64,000 nucleotides of DNA from Blastocatellia bacterium (GCA_003168335.1 PMSM01000010.1:396001-460000), one strand, 5' to 3'. Numbered from the stretch's first letter, positions 52,916 through 62,216 are shown. Translations and numbers: made by a program. Notes: generated from the letters alone by a model not told the origin.

Positions 52916-53804
52916 TCACGGGCCAACCTCTAACATCGCAGCCGTGTCGGTCGAACAGTGAGATCACGATACGCTCAAGGCCGAAACCCACGCAGGCCGT
53001 GTGAGCGACGCTTCCATCGACGCAGTTGAGGCCGAACGTTTTCCCCATCTGATCTCGGTGGTAGTTGAACGACGAGATCGCCAAATCGGAAATCTTCCCG
53101 GCAATCGGTACAACCGCCTCGTATTTCATCAGAGCGTCGCGCTGATTGCGGGCCAGCAGCAGGCCCCCTCGTCCAAAGAAGGGATCAGTAGCGACAGCGA
53201 ATGTGGCGTTAAGCTGAAACTGATCGTAGATAACCGCAGCGCGCTCCATCCACCGCTCACGCCACGATAGCACCTGTGTTTCAGAGCCCATCCTGACCAA
53301 CTCGCGCTGGTGAAAAACCTGGAGTCGTGCCGGATCGTCCGAGGGCTCATTCCGGTAGACGCAAGTAGCGCCAAGATCCAGCGTTGAGCCGCCAATCGCA
53401 AGCGCTCCGCGCGCAGCGATCGCAGGATACGCGGGGAAGCACGCTGCGGGTAGTAGGGCTAGGCTGGTTTGTTCGAAAACCAGAGACGCTCCCTCATCGA
53501 GGCTCGATTTGATCCTCTGTGTTTCGTCAGGTTTGATGCTAACGATTGCGCCGCAAAGGTCCGGAAAATTCCAGGTATACCCAACTTTGTCGAGGAGACG
53601 ACGGGGCACCACGGGCGGGAAACGCAGTATTTCTGGTTCATCTTCGAGCGTGAGATGCGTAAGAAGAGCGTCCACGCGACTATAGATGGCCTCACAAATA
53701 CTTCCGCGACCGTAGACCCCGCGCTCACCGCTCGGGATTAGGTGGCCATAAGTAACGAGCTTCTCCATGAGCCCGTTGCGATCATTTGTGCGCCAGTCGG
53801 ACAT
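52875..53804 (-). CDS. Amino acid:[carrier protein] ligase (class II seryl-tRNA synthetase-like)
   Basis: 309 residues. These are seryl-tRNA synthetase cores without a tRNA-binding arm; they activate a small amino acid (Gly or Ala in the studied cases) and load it on a carrier protein's phosphopantetheine. Class II motif 2 appears in 'CVYRNEPSDDPARLQVFHQRELVR' region (key Arg and Glu), motif 3 in 'GFGLERI'. The zinc ligands of the family fit Cys in 'GATCVYRNE', Glu in 'HQRELVRMG' and Cys in 'HTACVGFG'. It starts within the TGATG overlap of the acyl-CoA dehydrogenase gene. Confidence 0.88.
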   Translation of the reverse strand: MSDWRTNDRNGLMEKLVTYGHLIPSGERGVYGRGSICEAIYSRVDALLTHLTLEDEPEILRFPPVVPRRLLDKVGYTWNFPDLCGAIVSIKPDETQRIKSSLDEGASLVFEQTSLALLPAACFPAYPAIAARGALAIGGSTLDLGATCVYRNEPSDDPARLQVFHQRELVRMGSETQVLSWRERWMERAAVIYDQFQLNATFAVATDPFFGRGGLLLARNQRDALMKYEAVVPIAGKISDLAISSFNYHRDQMGKTFGLNCVDGSVAHTACVGFGLERIVISLFDRHGCDVRGWPVNVCRVLNLEGVCA

Positions 53805-54973
53805 CAGGTTCCATCGCTCATCAAGAGCAGCTGGGCATTGGCGGCGTGTATGCGGTTATTTGCGATCATCAACGGCGCAGAGAGCGCATCACGTACGTTA
53901 CGGCCGACCGAGAACCTGCCCCCGTTTTTGTAGCCTGCTACTCCGCAAATCTCCAAGGCCTTGCCCGAAATACTTCTGGCTGCTTCCGAAGCCACGATCT
54001 TAAGATTGTTGATCCGAACCGCATATCCGAGAGTCGACAGTTCCTCACGGTTGGGAACGTCTTTTATCGACTCGTATTCCGCAGTCGCACAGTGTACGGC
54101 GGCACGCATGGCCGATAGTTCGGCGGATAGCTGCGAGAGGCGCATGTCCGCGCCTTCAGCGCCGGACGCTGCTCGCCGCCGTGCTCTAGCGTAGCCGCGA
54201 GCACGATCGGCGGCGTCTGTCGCGATGCCGAGCCAGCAGCAAGCCCAGAGGATATGTGCGTACGGAATCATCGTCTCACTTGCGATAACAGCGAAGGGCA
54301 CCGGAACTACCTGCTCAGGGGAGAGTTCGGCACCGATGGTAAATGCCGGGCTACATGTGCCACGCATGCCGAGTGCATCCCAGTTGTCAGTTTGCTTCAA
54401 CACTACCTGGCCAGCATGAACGAGCGCTAGTACCTGATCGTTAGGCTCGGCGGTTGGCGACCTGCGGAGGGTAACGAGAAAGTCGTCGGCATAAGCACCG
54501 TAAGATACGGTAGGCGCAATCTTCCCGAAGCGTACTAACCCGTCCTCCAAAAGTTCAAGCGAAGCGTGGCTATGATGGAGATCCCCATCTGTTCCCTCTT
54601 CGGAAGTGACAGATGCGATCAGGCGATCGTTGCGAGCGATATCGGCAAGGTAAGTCCGGAAAAAGTCCGACTGACCGAAATGGCGAGCGATGCTCGCGAG
54701 TTGGATCTGGTGCATCGCGAAAACCATGCCGGAGGAGGCGCAACGCCGGGACAGTTCGAAACAGGCGTTGCCGAGCGCTCCGAATGAGACATCACACCCA
54801 CCGAGCTGGCTGGGCACCGCTGCACCGAGAGCACGCGATCCGCGCAACGCGGCGAACGCCTCAGCCGGGAATCGGGCATCGCGGTCAACAGCATCCGCGT
54901 GTTCGCCGGCGATAGCTGCAGCCGCGCGAATCTCAGTGAGAAAGGACTCGTCAACGCCGCTGGTGGCATTCAT
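53804..54973 (-). CDS. Acyl-CoA dehydrogenase family protein
   Basis: 389 residues, the normal length. Landmarks are 'SGMVFAMHQIQLASIARHF', the FAD-region strand 'ASVTSEEGTDGD', 'TDNWDALGMRGTCSPAF', and a helical C-terminal domain. Members in such clusters often oxidise aminoacyl or acyl groups bound to a carrier protein rather than CoA. Start and stop overlap its neighbours (ATGA with the carrier protein, TGATG with the ligase), so it is tightly tied to the loading step. Confidence 0.85.
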   Translation of the reverse strand: MNATSGVDESFLTEIRAAAAIAGEHADAVDRDARFPAEAFAALRGSRALGAAVPSQLGGCDVSFGALGNACFELSRRCASSGMVFAMHQIQLASIARHFGQSDFFRTYLADIARNDRLIASVTSEEGTDGDLHHSHASLELLEDGLVRFGKIAPTVSYGAYADDFLVTLRRSPTAEPNDQVLALVHAGQVVLKQTDNWDALGMRGTCSPAFTIGAELSPEQVVPVPFAVIASETMIPYAHILWACCWLGIATDAADRARGYARARRRAASGAEGADMRLSQLSAELSAMRAAVHCATAEYESIKDVPNREELSTLGYAVRINNLKIVASEAARSISGKALEICGVAGYKNGGRFSVGRNVRDALSAPLMIANNRIHAANAQLLLMSDGT

Positions 54974-55239
54974 ATTGGAGTAGCGGTAATGAGGTCGAGT
55001 GCTTCGCGAATAGAACTTACACTTTCGAAGACCTCGCGCCGCAGCATGTGATCCGGGAATTCGATACCAAATTCGTCCTCTAACGCGAGCATCAAACTCA
55101 CGCTCGCGAGCGAGGTCATCCCAGCGTCGTAAAGGCTCGCATTCTCGGGGAGGCTACCGCACGTCGCAAGAAGTTGCGCATGATTATCGATCACGACCCG
55201 GATTCGTTGTGTCAACTGTGATTTCGATAAGACTACCAT
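54970..55239 (-). CDS. Acyl carrier protein 1
   Basis: 89 residues from the ATG at 55239; the frame extends upstream without protein-like features. The phosphopantetheine site is 'YDAGMTSLASVSLMLALEDEFG', with Ser in TSL instead of the common DSL. It is the first gene of the 15-kb operon and the likely acceptor of the amino acid loaded by the ligase two genes on. No clear Shine-Dalgarno precedes the start. Confidence 0.85.
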   Translation of the reverse strand: MVVLSKSQLTQRIRVVIDNHAQLLATCGSLPENASLYDAGMTSLASVSLMLALEDEFGIEFPDHMLRREVFESVSSIREALDLITATPI

Positions 55240-55492
55240 AAGGAACAAAAAATGTGGGAAAGGTTCCCCTGCGCTATCACGAGATAAATAAAGACGGCTT
55301 CCCGATTGTCGTCCATGACCATTCTTGCTGAACTCTTGATGCGTAACCACTAAGAATAAACAGCAATGCCGCATGCGCAACTGGAAAGAATATAACAGAG
55401 CTCCACCGAAGTATGCGCACCAATAGCGGTGACTTCTAATTTAGCCTTCAGCTTTAGCCCTGATTCTATCACGCAAGTAGAGATGCTATAAG
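55240..55492. other. Region upstream of the biosynthetic operon
   Basis: About 250 bp between the terminator of the kinase operon and the first carrier-protein gene. The promoter of the 15-kb operon should be here. No gene is supported. Confidence 0.35.
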
Positions 55493-55526
55493 ACAAAACG
55501 GGCGAGGCCCTCCCACAAGCCTCGCC
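55493..55526 (-). terminator. Minus-strand terminator after the kinase/helical-protein operon
   Basis: On the minus strand an 8-bp perfect stem GGCGAGGC / GCCTCGCC with a 10-base loop is followed by CGTTTTGTC. It lies 255 bp after the stop of the 863-residue protein; the stretch 55527-55780 holds no visible gene. Confidence 0.6.
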
Positions 55527-55780
55527 TGAGCCACGTATCCTCACCCCACGCGACCACTTCGCCCTTCAGGGAGGCGGGCGCGCATTATTAATTACTCAGG
55601 TGAAAAGAATCAATCGATTTTTAATCTGCCAGTCCCATTCAACGTTGCGACAAGCCGTTCGCTCTCCCATCTCCCCGGGTCGCTGTCGCCCTTATGTGCA
55701 TGTTGCATGCGGACTCCAATCGCGTTCGATCTGATCAGGCATCTGCTAGATCGGACGCGTCGTTCGAAACTCAGACCGGT

Positions 55781-58372
55781 TCAACCAACATGATACGTGC
55801 GTACTATTTGTTCAGCTTCGCGGTCATACGATTCCGCGATGCCCCTCACACTCGCAGCAAGTCGATGAAACCCGCGAAGCTCAACTTCCTCGGCGCGCTT
55901 TCGATAATGATTCGCGAGTTCACGTTCTCCGCTTCCTTTCGGATCGACTGTATACACGCCGCGAGAGTTTACGGTCTCAATTTCATAACCCAATCGGAGA
56001 TCGGCTGCATCTTTTGCATTTAGGACTTCCGCCGCTGCTTCGTGAATCCAGAGTCCAGTTGGATCGGCTGGAGCATACAACAACACTTCGCCCACTTGTT
56101 GCATAGCGATTTTCAAATGTCCCGATTCAGAGCAACTTCTCTTGACCGCCGCCAGCCACTTATTTAACTCTTGTGCGTCGAACGTGCCGTCATCAACACT
56201 GCCAGGTGGTATCCGCCATTCCATTAATAGTCTATGTCCGTGAGTTGCGATACTTTCTTGTTGTTTGGAAACTGCCTTTGGCGCTTCATCTTTTTCGGAT
56301 CGGAAGACGGCTCGGATAATCTCGCAGAAGAAGTCTGGATCTTTGGCAAGTGTTTTCTGAAGCAGTGTGGGAGAAACCCCTAAGTGCCCGTCCAGAAGCG
56401 GCAAAAACGCCCACTCAAGTTTGAATAATTCATCTTGATTTGTCTCGGGAGCCGCTTGGAGTTTACCTATCAAGTTAGTCACCGCATGAGCATCCATGTT
56501 CTTGAGCGCCTCTTGCGACTGAAGCAGCGCATTGAGAGCGCGTGCAATCTGGTGAGGCTGAAGCTCGGCTTTGCTGTACATCAACTTCTCAAGAACACCA
56601 ATCGCTGAAATTGGTCTACCGTTGTCAATTAGCTGGTCTATCGCAAATGGTAATTCCTCGTTCGTTGCGTCGTACGCACTCGCGTGCGTTTTTTCCCAAT
56701 ACAGCTTTTCCTCTTTTTCGAGCCAGTTCCTAGCTCGGGACCAGGTCTCGGACGAAAAGGGCAAGTAACTTAGAAGCACAGCCTTGTCGTCATTCGACCA
56801 TGCGGCAATATCCAAAGAATCGACCCACTCCCATCCTTGGGTTCGAAATCTGCCACTTACAAAGCCAGCCCCAAACTGAACAATCGAGGACGACTCGGAC
56901 TCGAATAAGCCGGGAATGATCTGCTTTTCATCGTCCGGCGATGCGATAGCGCCGAATGCAAATCCGAGTTGACCAGGTGACTCGACGGAGTCTGCGAGTT
57001 GCCGAACAGCTAGTACTCCTCCTGCACCGTGCAGTTCGCGCACTGCGTCCTTTCGTCTTTCGAAAAGTCTTTGAGCTTGTTCGACGAAATTATCCGTCTC
57101 TTCGTAAAGGTCGAAATCGCGCTGTGCGAAAAGACGGCGATACTTGAAAAGAGGGTCGTGCGGTTCCAATTGAGCAGCTGCCGAAGTAAGTGCTTCTATT
57201 TCCTCAGAAGGCAAAGCCCAGTCAGCGGCGGCGTATTTGCGATGGCGCGAAATAAAATCAACTAGCTCATTCCATAAGAGCAAGCGAGCGTCTTTTGGGA
57301 GCAATAGAACTTCCTGGGAACTAAGGTGTGAGACAACGTTTTGACGCGCTGCCTTAGGAAGTTGATTTAAGTGGTCAATGAGCTGTGGTAGCTTCTGAGA
57401 ATCCTGAACAGCTTGAGCTACCGCCATTTCACCGTACGCAGTTACCTGTTCCCAATATTCAGCACTCGTTGCGCCTTCCTTCCAATCAGCAGGGATAGTG
57501 TTCCTCCAAGTTGGTTTATGAGTTCCCGACGTTGCACCACCACCTACCTGCGGAAGCAAGCTCAAAAGGAGCGTCCAAGCGACATCAGGCTGCTCTTTCT
57601 GAAGCGTCGCAACGGCCGCCACTCGTTTAGTCGGCGGCGCCAATGTTTGAGGGAACCACGGCAGAAGTATCGCGTGAAGTGAATTAGCAGGTCGGTTCCC
57701 CCAGTTACCGCCAGGATCTCGCGCCGCCAATTCGCCGAGAATAACGATTACGCCCGTCAAGTAATCTGGGTCCCATGCTAAATTTTCCAACGCCCAAAGA
57801 AGACCGGTCATGTAGTTGTTTCCGCTGAAACCTGACCCTTCTTGCGCGAACACTGAATCGAATGGACATGGATCGTTTGCCAAAGACGCCTCGACTGCAT
57901 CAAGAAATTCTTTGGGTGCAGCTTCCGACAGGAGCGGAAGTATGTCGTTTAGGCTTGCCCAAATTTCCCAGTTTGCATTTTGAAGGATTTCTCGAACAAC
58001 TAGCCTACCAGTGCCTTCCGGCTTGCCGTGAGTGGCATTCTCGAGGAATTGTGAATAGTTAGTTAATAACGCAAGCGTCTCAGCTAAGCCCCGCCGTAAA
58101 TCGTGCGAATGCTTCAAAACTTTACCGACTATATTAGCTGCAAATCGTTTATCACCTTCTAAGTCAAACTGGGGGTCGCGTTCACGCAACGCCTTAATCG
58201 CTAGCGTTTGGAATCTATCCAAATAATTGTCGAAGATGCGCGGTCCAATTGCTTTCCATGCGTTCAACCGTTCAGCTACCTTCCAGCGTCCATCTTGCTG
58301 CTGAATCGGTTTCCCTGGTAGCAACGATGCTTCACGCACGGAAGAAATCCACTGATCGATGTCTTTAATCAT
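55781..58372 (-). CDS. Very large helical protein paired with a protein kinase
   Basis: 863 residues from the ATG at 58372, which overlaps the kinase stop (ATGATTAA). Composition is helical throughout, with repeated Leu/Ala/Trp-rich segments ('LLWALENLAWDPDYLTGVIVIL', 'GHLGVSPTLLQKTLAKDP' as examples of armadillo/HEAT-like helices). The last about 65 residues ('LRLGYEIETVNSRG', 'AEEVELRGFHRLAASVRG') form a conserved-looking tail that I have seen in other large defence-type proteins but cannot name. No catalytic motif is apparent. It is probably the sensor, substrate or effector of the kinase. Confidence 0.65.
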   Translation of the reverse strand: MIKDIDQWISSVREASLLPGKPIQQQDGRWKVAERLNAWKAIGPRIFDNYLDRFQTLAIKALRERDPQFDLEGDKRFAANIVGKVLKHSHDLRRGLAETLALLTNYSQFLENATHGKPEGTGRLVVREILQNANWEIWASLNDILPLLSEAAPKEFLDAVEASLANDPCPFDSVFAQEGSGFSGNNYMTGLLWALENLAWDPDYLTGVIVILGELAARDPGGNWGNRPANSLHAILLPWFPQTLAPPTKRVAAVATLQKEQPDVAWTLLLSLLPQVGGGATSGTHKPTWRNTIPADWKEGATSAEYWEQVTAYGEMAVAQAVQDSQKLPQLIDHLNQLPKAARQNVVSHLSSQEVLLLPKDARLLLWNELVDFISRHRKYAAADWALPSEEIEALTSAAAQLEPHDPLFKYRRLFAQRDFDLYEETDNFVEQAQRLFERRKDAVRELHGAGGVLAVRQLADSVESPGQLGFAFGAIASPDDEKQIIPGLFESESSSIVQFGAGFVSGRFRTQGWEWVDSLDIAAWSNDDKAVLLSYLPFSSETWSRARNWLEKEEKLYWEKTHASAYDATNEELPFAIDQLIDNGRPISAIGVLEKLMYSKAELQPHQIARALNALLQSQEALKNMDAHAVTNLIGKLQAAPETNQDELFKLEWAFLPLLDGHLGVSPTLLQKTLAKDPDFFCEIIRAVFRSEKDEAPKAVSKQQESIATHGHRLLMEWRIPPGSVDDGTFDAQELNKWLAAVKRSCSESGHLKIAMQQVGEVLLYAPADPTGLWIHEAAAEVLNAKDAADLRLGYEIETVNSRGVYTVDPKGSGERELANHYRKRAEEVELRGFHRLAASVRGIAESYDREAEQIVRTYHVG

Positions 58373-59495
58373 CACCACCTACCAATTCTTTGATAGCTTC
58401 TCGATCACCCTCAATTTTTTCATTCCAAGCCCCGAGAAGGGATGCGAGCATAAGAGCGTCAGCTTGTTCGGCTGTGAAAGGTTGCCGGTACGCGGTCTCA
58501 GGTTGTTGTACCGCCGTACGTTTGTTCTGGGTATTAGCAGTGTCTCCAACGCTCACGATGGTAGCCTTGGTTTGTGTTGGTGTTTCTTCCAACAATGCAG
58601 TACCTGCATGTTCGTCGAATGCGTTCGGAGGAGAAAACTCATCAAGCACTTCGTGAACTCGACCTTTGAATGCCTCAAAAGAACGAAATCTCTTCGTGAA
58701 CACGCGCTCAAATCCCTTGTCGAAAAGCCCGGTGAGCGAAGTTGACCCGATGTCGACAAAAATCTGTTTAGCCGCCGCGCGCTGATGAGGTTTTAGATCC
58801 TCATGATCAGTTAATGGGCCGGGCGTGTACCCTGTGATCGTGTAGAAGAGGAGCCCGCAGACTTGTGAGATTTCAGACTCTATATTCCGTTTTGGACTGT
58901 CCGCCGCTTGCAGCTCGGGGAGATGGAGAAATCGATTTCCTAGTTGTTGTCCAGCTGGTGTTAGGCGCGGATCATCCGCATCTTTCTTGTTAAACGACTG
59001 GCCAAAATCAATGAGAATGGGATCGACAGCGTTCACTCCTCGCAAGACGACGTTATCTGGTTTGATGTCTCTGTGAAGCACCCCGTTCTTATGACACTTG
59101 ACCAGAATGTCACAGAGTTGAATGTTGAGCCTTAAAGCCTCGGCTGGTTTTAGCGGACTCAGATTTACACGTTCCTCGAGAGTTTGCCCTTTCACATACT
59201 CAGCGACGAAGTATAACGGCACGTCCAAATCTGCAAATTGATCAGTATTCGACTCGATGAACTTCGGTACGGCGGCAGTACGCTCAAGCCGGCGCAGCGC
59301 ATTTACCTCACGGTGCATACGTTGACGCCGCTCGTAATCCTGTTGTCGACGTAGAACTTTGAGGACGTATTCATTGTCATCCGAGCCGTCGCGCCGTTTC
59401 ACGACGAAGGTAGCCCCATGACCGCCGCCACCTAATTCGCGGATAATTTGCCAATTAATTTCCCACGGTTTTTTGACCTTTGTGGAAGTGACCAT
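58365..59495 (-). CDS. Serine/threonine protein kinase
   Basis: 376 residues from the ATG at 59495. A full eukaryote-like kinase domain is present: Gly loop 'LGGGGHGATF' (about 21-30), Lys in 'YVLKVL', catalytic loop 'HRDIKPDN', and DFG in 'ILIDFGQSF'. The C-terminal 110 residues are Thr/Gln-rich and then helical, without a membrane helix or PASTA repeats, so it is cytosolic. It is coupled to the 863-residue helical protein. Stand-alone kinases with large partners occur in phage-defence settings; defence is my inference. Confidence 0.85.
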   Translation of the reverse strand: MVTSTKVKKPWEINWQIIRELGGGGHGATFVVKRRDGSDDNEYVLKVLRRQQDYERRQRMHREVNALRRLERTAAVPKFIESNTDQFADLDVPLYFVAEYVKGQTLEERVNLSPLKPAEALRLNIQLCDILVKCHKNGVLHRDIKPDNVVLRGVNAVDPILIDFGQSFNKKDADDPRLTPAGQQLGNRFLHLPELQAADSPKRNIESEISQVCGLLFYTITGYTPGPLTDHEDLKPHQRAAAKQIFVDIGSTSLTGLFDKGFERVFTKRFRSFEAFKGRVHEVLDEFSPPNAFDEHAGTALLEETPTQTKATIVSVGDTANTQNKRTAVQQPETAYRQPFTAEQADALMLASLLGAWNEKIEGDREAIKELVGGDD

Positions 59496-59908
59496 AGCTG
59501 CATTCGAGGCGGAGAAGCGTCCGACCGTCAAAGCCTACGCTTACGTTCCCAATCGCACAAGTAGGTGGTCGCCGCAACACCCAAACCCCGCGCAGACTCG
59601 GCGCAAAGCTAGGGCTAATCCGCCACCAATGGAGTACGAACCATTAACCCTGACTTGATTCAGGGTGAATGAGGCCCAGAGCCTAATCAAGTCGTGCTAT
59701 AATTCGGCCAGTATTTGCGGAATCGAATAAGGTGGAGCGTTGACGCTCGGTGTGCCCCACGGATTTCCGCGTTTGAAGTTACTCGGCCATTTGGATCGTT
59801 TCCGCTCGCCAGCTTCTTTCCCGCAATTACAAAATCACCGACCAGTGTGGACTTTGGCACGCTGCACCGCCCAAAGTTAGTTCCTGGCGCTGAAATGGAG
59901 TGATTGCC
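59496..59908. other. Divergent intergenic region, kinase / GIY-YIG genes
   Basis: 413 bp with no supported gene. A TATAAT lies at 59698-59703 on the plus strand, a possible -10 element for the GIY-YIG gene set, without a good -35 match. Confidence 0.3.
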
Positions 59909-60316
59909 ATGGCAATCGAAATTGAATGGAAAACGCTGCTTCCCGACAGTAAGCAGTGGAACCACACGCACGTGCTGTACGCCTATGTGCATCCTGACAC
60001 TGGCGACATTCTGTACGTCGGAATGGCTTGGCATCGAACCGTTGGTCAACGATTCACAGATCGCGATAAGCAAGCGCTCTTCGATTTCTTCTCGAACGAA
60101 CTCGGACTTAGTGGCGTCGACGTCCGCGTTGGTGAAGTGTGGATGGATGGACGACTTACGCGTCAATTGTTGTCGGATGTTGAGAGTCTTCTAATCAGAC
60201 GTTTGCAGCCCGCAGGTAACATTATGTGTCGCTCTTCTCGGATTTCTCGTGGGGGAATGAGATTGAAGTGTCTTAACGAATGGCCTCACGAACGCACGAG
60301 ATTCGTCGATAGGTGA
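59909..60316 (+). CDS. GIY-YIG nuclease-like small protein
   Basis: 135 residues from the ATG at 59909 (GGAG 8 bases upstream). 'HVLYAYVHPDTGDILYVGMAW' region gives the two conserved strands of GIY-YIG nucleases (here LYAYV ... LYVGM), followed by 'RTVGQRFTDRDK' with an Arg in the expected place and 'DVESLLIRRL' with the metal-binding Glu. A single-domain nuclease of this type may cut DNA or act as a homing/defence enzyme. First of three plus-strand genes. Confidence 0.6.
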   Translation: MAIEIEWKTLLPDSKQWNHTHVLYAYVHPDTGDILYVGMAWHRTVGQRFTDRDKQALFDFFSNELGLSGVDVRVGEVWMDGRLTRQLLSDVESLLIRRLQPAGNIMCRSSRISRGGMRLKCLNEWPHERTRFVDR

Positions 60317-60341
60317 AATTTGGAATAATGGAGAGCGAGTC

Positions 60342-61118
60342 ATGAATTTTTTTGATCAGTTTCGCGCGTCGTACGCGACTGCATCCGAGCCACACCGAGT
60401 GCGACGCGAAGCGTTTCTGGCGCGCATGAAAGCTAGTGAACAATTAAAGAATACCATCGAGACAGCCGTGCTGTTCCGAAATCGATTGCGGTCGCGGAGG
60501 GACGCACGAAAGCGAATGAAAATCCGCATTCAGGCGCTCGCCTCTGTCAGAAAGACGCTTGAACAGGCCGAGACGATGCGGGCTCTAAACATTCAGACCG
60601 TCTTCAATGTCGCTCTTTATCTTCTGCAACTCGATCAAGATCTCGCTTATTTCACGACAGACATGGTACAGGCGGTCGGGGATCGTCGGAGAGCGTTCGT
60701 TGCAAAACACGAGGCAGTATTGCTATATGAAGCGGCTGAAGATGTCCCGCAATTACTCGGAAAGCAATTTCGCGCCGCGATAGCCTCTCTCTCAGTTCCA
60801 GCGCAGCAGGTGCAAGTTATAAACGCTGTATCATCAGATCTGACTAGGTTCTGGCGAGACCATCGAGACTTTTTGGGCACCATACGGAATGTTCTCGCGG
60901 CACACCGTGAGCATCACGCGCTAACGTACGCTCGCGCGTTGGACGCGATCGAACCATTGGAGGTGATGAACCGTGCGGCTGAGCTGTCGCAATTGTTGGA
61001 GCTGCTCGTCCAGCAACTGATTGCGGTAGGCAGGTTGACGTCTTCGCCAGGTGCGATTCTGACCGACATCGTTCGGTCAAACGGCGGCGCTACACAACAG
61101 AAACGTAGCGCAGCATGA
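60342..61118 (+). CDS. Helical protein of unknown function
   Basis: 258 residues, almost wholly helical and rich in Arg, Ala, Leu and Val ('RNRLRSRRDARKRMKIRIQAL', 'EPLEVMNRAAELSQLLELLVQQ' as typical parts). GGAGAGCGAG precedes the ATG. Its TGA overlaps the next gene's ATG (ATGA), so the two are coupled. No family recognised; it could form a complex with the GIY-YIG protein and the following protein. Confidence 0.5.
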   Translation: MNFFDQFRASYATASEPHRVRREAFLARMKASEQLKNTIETAVLFRNRLRSRRDARKRMKIRIQALASVRKTLEQAETMRALNIQTVFNVALYLLQLDQDLAYFTTDMVQAVGDRRRAFVAKHEAVLLYEAAEDVPQLLGKQFRAAIASLSVPAQQVQVINAVSSDLTRFWRDHRDFLGTIRNVLAAHREHHALTYARALDAIEPLEVMNRAAELSQLLELLVQQLIAVGRLTSSPGAILTDIVRSNGGATQQKRSAA

Positions 61119-61690
61119 CTATGAATGCTGAAATGAAAAGCGAAGGAGAAGCGGGCGGTGCGGTTGCGGTGGCAGGAAAAGAAAAACCAGAGGGATTCGA
61201 TTTCACGCCGATTCGCGACGATGTCCACAAACTGTTAGCCAACGTAACAAACCAGTTGGAGCGCCAGTGGCCTCATCGCTATTCCCAAGTTGGCAGCCGC
61301 CAAATGGTACTGTTACAACTTGTCCGGTTGGCGGTTTTGAACTACAAGACAATCGCGTTAGTCTGCTCGGATTTGAATCATGGCGCAGTTAGAGATCGCG
61401 CTTCTGTGACCCTCTCCCATTTTCAGTGCCAGCCTAAAGTAGAAAAATTCGGGACGTCAGCGGGACACGCCCAATGCTTTCTCTCCGTCTTCGGGATCAT
61501 CACCTCATACTTCCGACCTGGCAGGCACCTGCACACGGCTGGTGGTTACCGAGAAGTGATGAAGGTCGAGGTTCGCCACTTGGAAAGAGGTGATTGGCGC
61601 TCAAGCACCAGCTTGAAGAGTGGGATTATCGACCGATCAGATGAGGAAGCACGAGGGTGTAAAAAGTTTTGTGTAAATGGTCATCGATGA
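61115..61690 (+). CDS. Helical protein, probably truncated at the 3' end
   Basis: 191 residues. After an Ala/Gly/Glu-rich start, residues 28-90 look like a real helical domain ('FTPIRDDVHKLLANV', 'MVLLQLVRLAVLNYKTIALV'). The rest reads like chance translation and its last 13 residues lie in the terminal repeat of an IS256-type fragment. The gene was probably cut by mobile-element events, so the true C-terminus is lost. Confidence 0.4.
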   Translation: MTMNAEMKSEGEAGGAVAVAGKEKPEGFDFTPIRDDVHKLLANVTNQLERQWPHRYSQVGSRQMVLLQLVRLAVLNYKTIALVCSDLNHGAVRDRASVTLSHFQCQPKVEKFGTSAGHAQCFLSVFGIITSYFRPGRHLHTAGGYREVMKVEVRHLERGDWRSSTSLKSGIIDRSDEEARGCKKFCVNGHR

Positions 61691-61815
61691 ACTAACCGAG
61701 TAAGGTTAGGAGAAGGAGAAAGATGACCACCGAGATCATAGACAATGAACTGATTGACAATCTGCTGAAGGACTACAAACCTCTTCCGCTGTTTAACCTG
61801 ACAATACCGTCTTAA
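61653..61815 (+). mobile_element. IS256-family fragment: left end and transposase N-terminus
   Basis: GAGGGTGTAAAAAGTTTTGTG (here 61653 on) resembles IS256-family terminal repeats. After AGGAGAAGGAG an ATG at 61723 opens 'MTTEIIDNELIDNLLKDYK', the typical start of IS256-type transposases, but the frame ends after 30 residues at 61815. The rest of the IS is missing, so it is dead. It lies 270-430 bp inside the spread end of the large transposon. Confidence 0.6.
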
Positions 61816-62081
61816 AAGCACTTCCTGCAACCCAGCAAGCAACAACGGCGGCGTACTAACGTGGTAGCCAAGCCGAAAATCCGATCAGCGTACAAACCAT
61901 AAAGCCCGCAAGTTGCTGCCGCGGCGCAATTTTCCAAATACAACACCTCGGTAATTCCTTGAGAGGCGGAGGCGAGCAGCCATCTGCGGCATGGAAAATG
62001 CACACCACCTATTGGGGATAGGTTTTGCCGAAATCGAGGACAAAAGTGGGCTTTAAGCCGCAATAAGGATGCGAGCAACTA
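61816..62081. other. Gene-poor stretch before the right end
   Basis: No convincing gene is seen in these 266 bp. They may be further mobile-element debris, but I cannot assign them. Confidence 0.3.
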
Positions 62082-62216
62082 ATTTTCCGACTTTAATTCC
62101 GCCCGATCAGCAGAAGTGGGGTTAGCGCGGATGTTCATTTTCCGACTTTAGTCGCGGGCCGGTCATTATGGTGGACGCAAAATCAACAACTTACGACGCT
62201 TTCATTTTCCGACTTT
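62082..62216. repeat. Spread TnsB-type binding sites, epimerase-proximal end
   Basis: ATTTTCCGACTTT, the inverse of the left-end 13-mer, occurs at 62082-62094, 62137-62149 and 62204-62216, spaced 55 and 67 bp. Widely spaced sites are the mark of the Tn7 'left' end. The terminus TAAGCCC...ACA follows 12 bp later. Confidence 0.9.

Noticed and set aside
61812-62078. 88-residue minus-strand frame near the right end
   Set aside because: Composition is Cys/Arg/Leu-rich without domain features; it may be IS debris, but nothing supports a gene.
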